A stretch of 64,000 bases of DNA. It comes from Pseudomonas alliivorans (lineage in GTDB: Bacteria > Pseudomonadota > Gammaproteobacteria > Pseudomonadales > Pseudomonadaceae). Position numbers and translations under genes: made by a program. This document shows positions 35,585-44,889 of the stretch, piece after piece. Where the stretch lies: positions 620,001 through 684,000 of the forward strand of contig NZ_JAFFZW010000002.1 in NCBI RefSeq assembly GCF_017826695.1, written 5' to 3'. The number at the start of each line of letters is the position of its first letter. Positions within the stretch are counted from its first letter, which is position 1. The notes beneath the pieces are model-generated. The model was given only the letters and a program-made list of their open reading frames with translations, ran no database searches and had not been told where the DNA came from.

Positions 35585-38128
35585 ATGCTGACCAGAACCC
35601 GTGCTTTTTACCCGCTTGTTTCCGGCGCCGTGCTGCTGACTCTCATCCCCCCTGCGGTTGGTCAGGAACCCTCCGGCAAAAGCGATGCGCCTGCTGCAGA
35701 AAGCGTCACGGTCACGGGGTACGTCAAACAGAATCGCGAGGAAATCCGCGCCAAACGCAACACGTCGCAGGTCGCCGATTTCATCTCATCTGACGAACTG
35801 GGCCAGCAGCCTGATCTGAACGTGGCCGACTCCCTGCGCCGGTTGCCGGACGTGACCACCGAGTTCGATGAGGACGAAGGCCGCTTCGTCTCCATACGCG
35901 GCCTGCCCTCACGCTTCACCACAACCACCTTCGACGGGGCGATGATCCCCGATGGCTGGTTCGCGCTGGGCCGACAGACCGACCTGGAAGCCATCCCCGG
36001 TGTCGCTCTCAAACGAGTAGGGGTTTACAAGAGCCTGACGCCCGACCTGCAACCGGCCATTGCCGGGATCGTCGACCTGCAACCGATCAGCGCGTTCGAT
36101 TACAGCGGCTTTCAGGCCGTTACCGATACCAAGGTCGGGCACTACAGCAACATGAGCGTGCCGGGCGGACCTTCCAGCCCTTCCGCGATCATCGACGGCA
36201 GAGTCAATGACCGCTTCGGCGAGGACAAGCAGTTCGGCTACATGTTGGCGGGCAGCTTCTCCGACCGCAGTCGCGATCAGGAAAAGGACATCCGCACCAT
36301 CAATTACAGCGCGGCTGGCACGCCGTCGGTGGACCGCCGTGATCAGGCGCGGTATACCAACCGACTGGATCGCTGGAGCCTGCTGGGCCGCCTCGAATAC
36401 AAACCCAGCGAAAACCTTTATTCATCGCTGCTCGGCGCGCACTACAGCTACGACTCCGACGAATACCGCTACCTGAACATTCTCGAAGGCCGCTCACCGC
36501 GTAACATCACTGACGTTAGCGGCAGTTATGCCCAGGGCCGCAATCGTTATCGCGTCGATTATTTTCCTGAAACTACGGCGACGGATCTGGCCATCTGGGA
36601 CGTTGACTTCAAACCCGCCGATCAACAGCGCCTGACCAGCAAGCTCTATGCGGCACGCAGCACCTATGAGCGCAAGGACGATGGCCAATTTGAATTCCGT
36701 TCGGCTTACGGCTCCAGTTTCGGCTATCAGTACGACCTGACGAGCCAGGACGCTGACAATCGCGACATGTCCACCATCACCCCCGCCAACCCTTCCGCGG
36801 CGAACACGCCGGCAAACTATCAGTTGTTCACTATCCAGCCGGAAAAGCTGGAGCGCCAGCAGACCATCAAGGAATGGCAAGGGACCTACGGCTTCAACAC
36901 CGACCCGCAGGACCGTGGGCCTGGCGTCAGGGTGGGCACGAGCTGGCGACGCATGGAAGTCACCCAGGACATTGATCAACAGAGCTTCCTGCCCACCAGC
37001 GCCGCCAGCATCCCCGCCAGTTCGTTCAGCAATGCAGGTGACTACTACAAGGCAACCAACCGTTTCTTCGCAGACAACCCTGGGCTGTTTCGGCTCGATC
37101 AGGCCAACAGCACCCTGCTCAGTACTCAGAACGACCTCAGTTATCAGGAAGACATTGCCGCAGGCTTCGGTCTGCTCAGGTACCGCGGCGAGCGTTTCGA
37201 AATCCTTGGTGGCGCGCGCTATGAACACACTCGCTTCGATTCCTCGGCCTTTCAGAACAACAGCGGCACACTCAACCCCAGCAGCAATTCCGGCAGTTAT
37301 GACAACGTACTGCCTTCCCTCAGCGCCTTTTACGACCTGACGGCTTCAGTGCGTCTGCGTGCGGGTTTCAGCCAGTCACTGGGTCGGCCGAACCCGGAAT
37401 ATGTGGTACCGCTGAACAGCGTCAGTCAGGTGGACGGCGCAGTCAGCATCAACCGCGGCAACCCGAGCCTTAAACCGATCACCTCCAATAACTATGATCT
37501 GGCAGCCGATTATTACTTCGGTCAGGGAGCGCTGCTGTCCATGGCGCTGTTTCAGAAAGACCTGAAGAACGAGATATTCGTCGGCAGCTCCAGCAGTACG
37601 GACAGCACGGGTGTTCAGACCACCATCTCACAACCGCTCAACACCTCGACGGCACAGGTTCGCGGCGTATCCGTAAACCTTATCAAGGACCGCCTGGCAT
37701 TTCTGCCCGCACCGTTCGACGGGCTGGGCTTCAAGCTCAACAGCACCTGGCTGGACGGCTCGATGAATGTACCGATGGCCGACGGCTCGACGCGTCGGGC
37801 AAGCCAACTGGTCGACGCGCCCAAGCAGCAATACAACGCCACGTTGATGTACGCCATCGGTGATATCAAGTCGCAGATCAGCTACGCCGTGGTCGGCGAC
37901 CGGCGCACCAGCCTCAGCGTCCAGAACCCACGCCAGGACAAGTTCGAAGAGCGCTATGGGCAACTGGACGCCCAGGTCAGCTACGCGCTCAACGCCAACC
38001 TGACCCTCTACACCGAAGGGCGAAACCTCACCGACCAGAAGCGCCTGATTCGCGACGCGGACAACAACCTGCTTGAGCGCAACAGCTTCGGCCAGTCCTT
38101 ATGGGTCGGCATGAAGGTCAGGCTCTGA
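35585..38128 (+). CDS. TonB-dependent receptor, probable carbohydrate-type
   Basis: An 847-residue outer-membrane receptor with a signal peptide (to about 27), a TonB-box-like ESVTVTGYV (39-47), a plug with VADSLRRLPDVTTEFDEDEG and FVSIRGLPSRFTTTTFDGAM, and a large barrel ending GQSLWVGMKVRL. It belongs to the TIGR01782-like branch common in Caulobacter and Xanthomonas rather than the siderophore branch, and no STN signalling domain is present. Divergent ROK control plus its own exbB-exbD-tonB genes suggest uptake of a sugar or oligosaccharide. The ligand is inference; the receptor call is firm. Confidence 0.88.
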   Translation: MLTRTRAFYPLVSGAVLLTLIPPAVGQEPSGKSDAPAAESVTVTGYVKQNREEIRAKRNTSQVADFISSDELGQQPDLNVADSLRRLPDVTTEFDEDEGRFVSIRGLPSRFTTTTFDGAMIPDGWFALGRQTDLEAIPGVALKRVGVYKSLTPDLQPAIAGIVDLQPISAFDYSGFQAVTDTKVGHYSNMSVPGGPSSPSAIIDGRVNDRFGEDKQFGYMLAGSFSDRSRDQEKDIRTINYSAAGTPSVDRRDQARYTNRLDRWSLLGRLEYKPSENLYSSLLGAHYSYDSDEYRYLNILEGRSPRNITDVSGSYAQGRNRYRVDYFPETTATDLAIWDVDFKPADQQRLTSKLYAARSTYERKDDGQFEFRSAYGSSFGYQYDLTSQDADNRDMSTITPANPSAANTPANYQLFTIQPEKLERQQTIKEWQGTYGFNTDPQDRGPGVRVGTSWRRMEVTQDIDQQSFLPTSAASIPASSFSNAGDYYKATNRFFADNPGLFRLDQANSTLLSTQNDLSYQEDIAAGFGLLRYRGERFEILGGARYEHTRFDSSAFQNNSGTLNPSSNSGSYDNVLPSLSAFYDLTASVRLRAGFSQSLGRPNPEYVVPLNSVSQVDGAVSINRGNPSLKPITSNNYDLAADYYFGQGALLSMALFQKDLKNEIFVGSSSSTDSTGVQTTISQPLNTSTAQVRGVSVNLIKDRLAFLPAPFDGLGFKLNSTWLDGSMNVPMADGSTRRASQLVDAPKQQYNATLMYAIGDIKSQISYAVVGDRRTSLSVQNPRQDKFEERYGQLDAQVSYALNANLTLYTEGRNLTDQKRLIRDADNNLLERNSFGQSLWVGMKVRL

Positions 38129-38179
38129 CCTGCTCACTGACTCGATTAACACCCAAGAACCCTCAGGAGATACCCTTCG

Positions 38180-38878
38180 ATGCAATCGTCCATGTCCATT
38201 GTCAGCTTGATTGAAGGCGCCAGTCCGGTTGCCCGGACCGTCATGTTTATCCTCTTGCTGGCCTCTGCAGTCAGTTGGCTGCTGATCTTTATTCGCAGCT
38301 TCGACTTGCGGCGCGACAGCAATCACCTGGCCGACTTCGAGCGACGCTTCCATTCAGGCATCGACCTCAATCAGTTGTACAAGGAACTGCCCGACCAGCC
38401 TGGCGGCGCAGGCAAGGTATTTCGCGACGGCTTTCGCAACTTCTGCCAACTGACCCACGGCGACACCGATCCCACAATCACCATGGAGGCCGTGGGCAGT
38501 GCACTGCGTCTGGCGTTGTCACGCGAAGGCATGCGCCTGAATCGTCGCCTGGTGATACTGGCGACCATCAGTTCGGTCAGCCCCTACATCGGCCTGTTCG
38601 GCACGGTATGGGGAATCATGGGGTCGTTTCAGGCTTTGGGAGCAACCGCGCAGGCGACGCTCGCCACGGTAGCGCCGTGGATTGCCGAAGCGCTGGTGGC
38701 CACCGCCATCGGTCTGTTCACCGCCATTCCTGCCGTGATTGCCTACAACTTTTTGTCGAAAAAGGTCGCCGACGTGCAGACCCGGCTGGCCGATCTGGCT
38801 GAAGAGCTACATACCCTGCTACTGACCAGCCTGCATAGCCGCAGTCATCTGGACATGAGCTCGAGGGAAACCGCATGA
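38180..38878 (+). CDS. exbB: ExbB/TolQ-family proton channel protein
   Basis: A 232-residue inner-membrane motor subunit. Three hydrophobic segments (about 22-38, 128-150 and 167-187) fit the family; the channel region reads ATISSVSPYIGLFGTVWGIM then TVAPWIAEALVATAIGLFTA. With ExbD it converts proton flow to force for TonB. It starts 52 bp after the receptor gene and overlaps exbD by four bases (ATGA), so the operon is tightly coupled. Confidence 0.92.
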   Translation: MQSSMSIVSLIEGASPVARTVMFILLLASAVSWLLIFIRSFDLRRDSNHLADFERRFHSGIDLNQLYKELPDQPGGAGKVFRDGFRNFCQLTHGDTDPTITMEAVGSALRLALSREGMRLNRRLVILATISSVSPYIGLFGTVWGIMGSFQALGATAQATLATVAPWIAEALVATAIGLFTAIPAVIAYNFLSKKVADVQTRLADLAEELHTLLLTSLHSRSHLDMSSRETA

Positions 38879-39321
38879 ATCAGAAAGGTTCTTTCCACGC
38901 GGTTTCCCGGGGCAGGATTTCCAGCGAAATGAACGTCGTGCCATTCATTGATGTGGTGCTGGTGCTGCTGGTGATTTTCATGGTCGCCACGCCGCTGATG
39001 ACTCAGGGCGTACACGTCGATCTGCCTCGCCTGGGGGCGCAGGCCATCGACACCCTGGATCACCCGCCACTGGTCATCAGCATCGACGCCGAAGGCCTGT
39101 ACTACCTGAATCGAGGCGAGGACCAACGTGTTCAACTGGCGCTGCCAACCGTGGGCCAGCAAGTACGGGATACGCTCGGCGATCAGACCAATACCGCCGT
39201 GCTGATTCGTGGCGACCGGGCTGTCAGTTATGGGCGGATCATGGAACTGATGGGCACCTTGCAACAGGCCGGCGTGCCCAATATCGGGCTGATTTCGCAG
39301 CCTGCGGATGCCGCGCCATGA
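38875..39321 (+). CDS. exbD: ExbD/TolR-family motor protein
   Basis: A 148-residue protein with one N-terminal transmembrane helix, NVVPFIDVVLVLLVIFMVA, holding the essential proton-carrying Asp (about residue 26), then a periplasmic domain. The pattern SEMNVVPFIDV is TolR-like, but its place between exbB and tonB genes makes it the ExbD of this motor. It overlaps exbB (ATGA) and tonB (ATGA). Confidence 0.92.
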   Translation: MNQKGSFHAVSRGRISSEMNVVPFIDVVLVLLVIFMVATPLMTQGVHVDLPRLGAQAIDTLDHPPLVISIDAEGLYYLNRGEDQRVQLALPTVGQQVRDTLGDQTNTAVLIRGDRAVSYGRIMELMGTLQQAGVPNIGLISQPADAAP

Positions 39322-40298
39322 AGACCGCGCACAAACCTGCATCACCGCTTCCCGAGGTAGGCGTGTCGTTCACCCCGGCCAGCCATCGGCTACCCGAATC
39401 CGGCGTGCGCTGTCGCTTCAGCACTCACCGTCACGATGGCACGTGCAGAACCGTACCCATCCGGTATCTGGCGATCAGGCCTGACCTCAGGCTGGTTGAC
39501 CCACCAAGCACGCCGCTGCCGCGCGACCCTGCGCCTGCTTCGGCAAGCACGGCATTGCTGCTCATCCCGTTGGTGGTGGCCGTGCATTTTCTGGCGGCGT
39601 GGCTCGGCAGCACGGCATCTGCTCCATCAACAGCCGAGCCAGACAGGCAGACGCTGGTGATCCACACCGGACTGACGGCGGACCCTGCCCTTGCTGCGGC
39701 TGCCGCCAGCGCCCGCGCTGCCGAGGCGCAACGTCAGCAGGCGGCCGAGCAACAGAAACAGGTGGTGGCAGAACAGGCCGCCAAAGAGCAGGCTCGACTC
39801 GAAGCCAGCCGACTGGCAGAACAGGCTGATGTGCAGGCGCGACAGAAACCGCCACGACAGCCCCCGTCCAAACCGGCGCCTCACCCAGCCCCGACTGCGC
39901 CCGCCCACGCCCCCTCCCCGGCACTGGCCGCTTCAACCACTGCACCGGCCGCAGCCGAGGCGAAACCTGCGCCGTCGGCGTCCGGACCCGCGACTGCTGT
40001 CGCCGCAACCGCTGGCAAACAGTACCTGCCGCTGACCAAGGCAGCGCCCGACTATCCGGCGGCAGCGCTCGAAAACGAGCTGGAAGGTGACTGCACAGTG
40101 GAGTACGACCTCATGCCCGATGGCACGACGACCGCAGCACGACTGGTCAAGGGGCAGTGCGATGCGTCCCACTTCGGAGCCGTCTCGCTCAAGGCCGCCG
40201 CCGGTTTCCGGTACAGCCCGCAGGTCGCCGGCGGACACCCGGTCAAGGTCATCGGCGTACGCAACACGTTCCGTTACCGGTTGCAGAATGCTCAGTGA
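39318..40298 (+). CDS. tonB: TonB with extended N-terminus
   Basis: A 326-residue energy transducer. It is unusual: about 77 cytoplasmic residues precede the transmembrane helix (ALLLIPLVVAVHFLAAWLG), where typical TonB has a short tail. After the membrane come a charged Ala/Gln/Glu coiled coil (about 120-175, like TolA), a Pro/Ala linker (180-225), and a TonB_C domain: KAAPDYPAAALENELEGDCT, then FRYSPQVAGGHPVKVIGVRN. Two cysteines lie in this domain (DCTVEY and KGQCDA), perhaps a disulfide. An alternative internal start could shorten the N-terminus, but no downstream ATG precedes the helix. Confidence 0.88.
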   Translation: MKTAHKPASPLPEVGVSFTPASHRLPESGVRCRFSTHRHDGTCRTVPIRYLAIRPDLRLVDPPSTPLPRDPAPASASTALLLIPLVVAVHFLAAWLGSTASAPSTAEPDRQTLVIHTGLTADPALAAAAASARAAEAQRQQAAEQQKQVVAEQAAKEQARLEASRLAEQADVQARQKPPRQPPSKPAPHPAPTAPAHAPSPALAASTTAPAAAEAKPAPSASGPATAVAATAGKQYLPLTKAAPDYPAAALENELEGDCTVEYDLMPDGTTTAARLVKGQCDASHFGAVSLKAAAGFRYSPQVAGGHPVKVIGVRNTFRYRLQNAQ

Positions 40299-40344
40299 GG
40301 TTGCACAACAGGGGGTGTAGCGCTGCCCTGCTGACACTACGCTC

Positions 40345-40359
40345 ATCATTCCGGATGAT
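40345..40359. promoter_or_regulatory. Candidate operator upstream of mexE-like gene
   Basis: ATCATTCCGGATGAT is a perfect palindrome (five-base arms ATCAT/ATGAT plus a symmetric TCCGG core edge) about 85 bp upstream of the ATG. MexT-like LysR regulators recognise ATCA-containing sites, but this one was not matched to a formal consensus. Confidence 0.4.
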
Positions 40360-40443
40360 AGTAACCTTCGATTTATTCGATTCGTTAATAACACCCTGCG
40401 AGCAACAGAATCCGCCCATCCTTTACTATCGGCGGAACTTCCC

Positions 40444-41685
40444 ATGCCCCAGACACTCGCTCATTTGCGCTACCCCCTCACTGCCCTGGCACTGGTCGTG
40501 ATCAGCGCCTGTGGTCGCGCACCTGAGGCCACTCAGGCACCCGCCGCGGCCAAGGTCAGCGTCGCCAAGGTGCTGGAACAACCCGTCAACGAATGGGACG
40601 AGTTCACCGGCCGCCTTGAAGCGCCGGAAACCGTCGAAGTTCGGCCACGTGTATCCGGCCAGATCGATCAGGTGGCCTTTACCGACGGCTCGCTGGTCAA
40701 GAAAGGCGACCTGCTGTTCCAGATCGACCCGCGTCCGTTCCAGTCTGAAGTACGTCGCCTCGAGGCCCAATTGCAGCAAGCGCGGGCCGTGGCCGTACGC
40801 AGCGAGAACGAAGCCCAGCGTGGCGAGCGCCTGCGCACCAACAATGCCATTTCCGCCGAACTGGCAGACTCGCGCACGACCTCCGCGCAGGAAGCCAAGG
40901 CCGGCGTCGCCGCGATTCAGGCGCAACTGGATCTGGCGCGCCTGAACCTCAGCTTCACCCGCGTCACCGCGCCTATCACGGGTCGCGTCAGCCGTGCCGA
41001 GATCACTGCGGGGAACATCGTGACTGCCGATGTGACAGCGCTGACCAGCGTGGTGTCCACCGACAAGGTCTACGCCTACTTCGACGCCGACGAACGCGTG
41101 TTCCTCAAGTACACCGAGCTCGCCCGCAAGGGTCAGCGTGGCCAGACCACCCCGGTTTACCTGGGCCTGTCCAACGAGAACGGCAATCCGCACCTGGGCC
41201 AGATGAACTTCGTCGACAACCAGGTCAACCCGCGCACCGGCACCATCCGTGGCCGCGCCGTGTTCGACAACACCGACGGCAGCTTCACACCCGGTCTGTA
41301 TGCGCGCCTCAAGCTGGTCGGCAGCGGCACCTACTCGGCCGTGCTGATCAACGATGAGGCGGTCGGCACCGACCTGGGCAAGAAGTTCGTGCTGGTCATG
41401 GACAAGGACAACAAGCCGGCTTATCGCCCGGTCGAGCTGGGCCCGAAAATCGAAGGCCTGCGCATTGTCCGCAACGGCCTGGGCAAGGACGACACTATCG
41501 TCGTCAAGGGCTTGCAGCGTGTCCGTCCCGGCCAGCCCGTGGACCCTGAAGTCACGCCGATGGCCAGCGCCGACACCCTTGCCCTGCTCCTCAAGCAACG
41601 TCAGGCCCTTGAAGCCAGCAACCCGCAACAGTCGGCGCCCAACGCGACCGCCAAACTCGCCAGCGCCACTGCGCCTCGCGGCTAA
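40444..41685 (+). CDS. mexE: RND efflux periplasmic adaptor (MexE-like)
   Basis: A 413-residue membrane-fusion protein that bridges the inner-membrane pump to the outer-membrane channel. The lipobox is LALVVISAC with Cys at about 21. Biotinyl-lipoyl and coiled-coil regions are clear: VRPRVSGQIDQVAFTDGSLV, LLFQIDPRPFQSEVRRLEAQ and LARLNLSFTRVTAPITGRVS. It follows P. aeruginosa MexE closely along its length, including VYAYFDADERVFLKY and NQVNPRTGTIRGRAVFDN. It is the first gene of a three-gene operon, with 145 bp upstream for control. Confidence 0.94.
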   Translation: MPQTLAHLRYPLTALALVVISACGRAPEATQAPAAAKVSVAKVLEQPVNEWDEFTGRLEAPETVEVRPRVSGQIDQVAFTDGSLVKKGDLLFQIDPRPFQSEVRRLEAQLQQARAVAVRSENEAQRGERLRTNNAISAELADSRTTSAQEAKAGVAAIQAQLDLARLNLSFTRVTAPITGRVSRAEITAGNIVTADVTALTSVVSTDKVYAYFDADERVFLKYTELARKGQRGQTTPVYLGLSNENGNPHLGQMNFVDNQVNPRTGTIRGRAVFDNTDGSFTPGLYARLKLVGSGTYSAVLINDEAVGTDLGKKFVLVMDKDNKPAYRPVELGPKIEGLRIVRNGLGKDDTIVVKGLQRVRPGQPVDPEVTPMASADTLALLLKQRQALEASNPQQSAPNATAKLASATAPRG

Positions 41686-41697
41686 GGGACTCGTTCG

Positions 41698-44600
41698 ATG
41701 AACTTCTCAAAATTCTTTATCTCGCGGCCAATCTTCGCCGCAGTGCTCTCGCTGCTCATCCTGATCGCTGGTGCCATCTCGCTGTTCCAGCTGCCGATCA
41801 GCGAATACCCGGAAGTCGTGCCGCCTACCGTCGTCGTGCGGGCCAACTTCCCCGGCGCCAACCCCAAGGTGATCGGCGAAACCGTGGCCTCACCGCTGGA
41901 ACAGGCCATCACCGGCGTCGAGAACATGCTTTACATGTCGTCGCAGGCCACTGCCGACGGCAAGCTGACCCTGACCATCACCTTCGCGCTGGGCACCGAC
42001 CTGGACAACGCACAGGTGCAGGTGCAGAACCGCGTGACGCGCACCGAACCCAAGCTGCCTGAAGAGGTGACGCGGATCGGTATCACGGTCGACAAGGCCT
42101 CGCCCGACCTGACCATGGTTGTGCACCTGACCTCGCCGGATCAGCGCTACGACATGCTGTACCTGTCCAACTACGCCGTCCTGAACATCAAGGATGAACT
42201 GGCGCGACTGGGCGGTGTGGGCGATGTGCAGTTGTTCGGCATGGGCGATTACTCGCTGCGGGTCTGGCTCGATCCGAACAAAACCGCGTCGCGCAACCTG
42301 ACGGCTACCGACGTGGTCAATGCGATCCGCGAGCAGAACCGTCAGGTCGCCGCAGGCCAGCTGGGCGCGCCACCTTCACCCAATGCCACCAGTTTCCAGA
42401 TGTCGATCAATACTCAGGGCCGCCTGGTCACCGAGGAAGAGTTCGAGAACGTCGTCATCCGTGCCGGTGCCGATGGCGAAATCACGCGTTTGAAAGACGT
42501 TGCCCGTGTCGAACTGGGTTCCAACCAGTACGCCCTGCGCTCGCTGCTGAATAATCAGCCCGCCGTTGCATTGCCGATTTTCCAGCGTCCGGGCTCCAAC
42601 GCGATCGATATTTCCAATGACGTGCGGGCCAAGATGGCCGAGCTGAAGAAAGGCTTCCCCGAGGGGATGGACTACAGCATCGTCTATGACCCGACCATCT
42701 TCGTGCGCGGCTCCATTGAAGCGGTGATCCACACCCTGTTCGAAGCACTGGTTCTGGTGGTGCTGGTGGTAATCCTGTTCCTGCAGACCTGGCGCGCCTC
42801 GATCATCCCGCTGGTCGCGGTACCGGTGTCGCTGATCGGTACATTTGCCGTGATGCACCTGTTCGGCTTCTCGCTCAATGCGCTGTCACTGTTCGGGCTG
42901 GTGCTGGCGATCGGTATCGTGGTGGACGACGCTATCGTGGTGGTGGAGAACGTCGAACGTAACATTGAGCTGGGGCTCGAACCGGTCGAGGCAACCCACA
43001 AAGCGATGGGCGAAGTGACCGGGCCGATCATCGCTACGGCATTGGTGCTCTGCGCGGTATTCGTACCGGCAGCGTTCATTTCCGGGCTTACCGGACAGTT
43101 CTATAAACAGTTCGCGTTGACCATTGCCATCTCGACCGTGATCTCGGCGTTCAACTCACTGACCCTGTCGCCTGCACTGGCCGCCGTGCTGCTCAAGGCT
43201 CACGATGCGCCGAAGGACCGTTTCTCGCGCTTCCTCGACAGGATGCTGGGCGGCTGGCTGTTCCGTCCGTTCAACCGCTTCTTCGAGAAAGCCAGCCATG
43301 GCTACGTCGGCACGGTTGCACGCGTGATTCGCAGCAGCGGCATTGCCCTGTTGGTGTATGCAGGCCTGATGGTGCTGACCTGGATGGGTTTCACCAGTAC
43401 GCCAACCGGTTTCGTACCCAGCCAGGACAAGCAGTACCTGGTGGCCTTCGCGCAACTGCCGGATGCGGCCAGCCTGGACCGGACCGAAGAAGTCATCAAG
43501 CGCATGTCGGACCTGGCCCTGAAACAGCCGGGCGTGGAAAACGCGATTGCCTTCCCGGGCCTGTCGATCAACGGCTTCACCAACAGTCCGAACAATGGCG
43601 TGGTGTTCGTTGCGCTCAAGCCTTTTGATGAACGCAAGGACCCGAGCCAGTCGGCCAACGCCATCGCCGGTGCGTTGAACGGCCAGTTCGCGTCGATTCA
43701 GGAAGCCTACATGGCGATCTTCCCGCCACCACCGGTGCAGGGTCTGGGGACCATCGGCGGCTTCCGCCTGCAGATCGAGGACCGGGGCAATCTGGGTTAC
43801 GACGAGCTGTACAAGGAAACCCAGAACATCATCGCCAAGAGCCGCAGCGTGCCTGAACTGGCCGGTCTGTTCACCAGCTACACCGTGAACGTGCCGCAGG
43901 TCGATGCGTCCATCGACCGCGAAAAGGCCAAGACCCACGGCGTGGCGATCAGCGACATTTTCGACACCCTGCAGGTGTATCTGGGCTCGCTGTACGCCAA
44001 CGACTTCAACCGCTTTGGTCGTACCTACCAGGTCAACGTTCAGGCCGAGCAACAGTTCCGTCAGGACGCCGACCAGATCGGTCAGCTCAAGGTGCGTAAC
44101 AACCTGGGAGAGATGATCCCGCTGGCGACCTTCGTCAAGGTCAGCGACACCGCAGGCCCCGACCGCGTGATGCACTACAACGGTTTCATCACGGCCGAAA
44201 TCAACGGCGCTGCCGGACCGGGCTACAGCTCGGGACAGGCTCAGGCGGCTGTCGAAAAGCTGCTCAAGGAAGAGTTGCCCAATGGCATGGTCTACGAATG
44301 GACCGACCTGACCTATCAGCAGATTCTGTCGGGCAACACCGCACTGTTCGTCTTCCCGCTCTGCGTACTGCTGGCGTTCCTGGTGCTGGCCGCCCAATAC
44401 GAAAGCTGGAGCCTGCCGCTGGCGGTGATCCTTATCGTACCGATGACGCTGCTGTCGGCGATTGCCGGGGTGATAATTGCGGGTAGCGACAACAACATCT
44501 TCACCCAGATCGGCCTGATCGTACTCGTAGGGCTGGCGTGCAAGAACGCGATCCTGATCGTCGAGTTCGCCAAGGACAAACAGGAAGAAGGCATGAGCCC

Positions 44601-44889
44601 GCTGGATGCGGTGCTGGAAGCCTGCCGCCTGCGTCTGCGCCCGATCCTGATGACCTCGTTCGCCTTCATCATGGGTGTCGTGCCGCTCGTACTGTCCAGT
44701 GGTGCCGGTGCCGAAATGCGTCATGCCATGGGTGTGGCGGTGTTCTCCGGGATGCTCGGCGTCACCTTCTTCGGCCTGCTGTTGACCCCGGTGTTCTACG
44801 TGCTGATCCGTAACTTCGTCGAGCGCCAGGAGGCCCGCAAGGTCGCCAAGGCGCAGAAACTGCAAACACTGCCTGCGGAGATGCATTGA
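41698..44889 (+). CDS. mexF: RND efflux transporter (MexF-like)
   Basis: A 1,063-residue inner-membrane proton/drug antiporter of the HAE1 family. Paired DD residues are in GIVVDDAIVVVENVERNI in TM4, and other family hallmarks are NFSKFFISRPIFAAVLSLLI, LPISEYPEVVPPTVVVRA, and the FILMTSFAF-like end of the second half. It starts 12 bp after mexE. In P. aeruginosa this system exports chloramphenicol, fluoroquinolones and quinolone signal precursors; substrates here are inferred. The very long open frames on the opposite strand are shadows of its GC-rich codons. Confidence 0.96.
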   Translation: MNFSKFFISRPIFAAVLSLLILIAGAISLFQLPISEYPEVVPPTVVVRANFPGANPKVIGETVASPLEQAITGVENMLYMSSQATADGKLTLTITFALGTDLDNAQVQVQNRVTRTEPKLPEEVTRIGITVDKASPDLTMVVHLTSPDQRYDMLYLSNYAVLNIKDELARLGGVGDVQLFGMGDYSLRVWLDPNKTASRNLTATDVVNAIREQNRQVAAGQLGAPPSPNATSFQMSINTQGRLVTEEEFENVVIRAGADGEITRLKDVARVELGSNQYALRSLLNNQPAVALPIFQRPGSNAIDISNDVRAKMAELKKGFPEGMDYSIVYDPTIFVRGSIEAVIHTLFEALVLVVLVVILFLQTWRASIIPLVAVPVSLIGTFAVMHLFGFSLNALSLFGLVLAIGIVVDDAIVVVENVERNIELGLEPVEATHKAMGEVTGPIIATALVLCAVFVPAAFISGLTGQFYKQFALTIAISTVISAFNSLTLSPALAAVLLKAHDAPKDRFSRFLDRMLGGWLFRPFNRFFEKASHGYVGTVARVIRSSGIALLVYAGLMVLTWMGFTSTPTGFVPSQDKQYLVAFAQLPDAASLDRTEEVIKRMSDLALKQPGVENAIAFPGLSINGFTNSPNNGVVFVALKPFDERKDPSQSANAIAGALNGQFASIQEAYMAIFPPPPVQGLGTIGGFRLQIEDRGNLGYDELYKETQNIIAKSRSVPELAGLFTSYTVNVPQVDASIDREKAKTHGVAISDIFDTLQVYLGSLYANDFNRFGRTYQVNVQAEQQFRQDADQIGQLKVRNNLGEMIPLATFVKVSDTAGPDRVMHYNGFITAEINGAAGPGYSSGQAQAAVEKLLKEELPNGMVYEWTDLTYQQILSGNTALFVFPLCVLLAFLVLAAQYESWSLPLAVILIVPMTLLSAIAGVIIAGSDNNIFTQIGLIVLVGLACKNAILIVEFAKDKQEEGMSPLDAVLEACRLRLRPILMTSFAFIMGVVPLVLSSGAGAEMRHAMGVAVFSGMLGVTFFGLLLTPVFYVLIRNFVERQEARKVAKAQKLQTLPAEMH

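Noticed and set aside
43156..44886. 576-residue open frame opposite mexF
   Set aside because: It mirrors codon structure of a clear RND transporter; low-complexity His/Gln-rich translation and no family resemblance.
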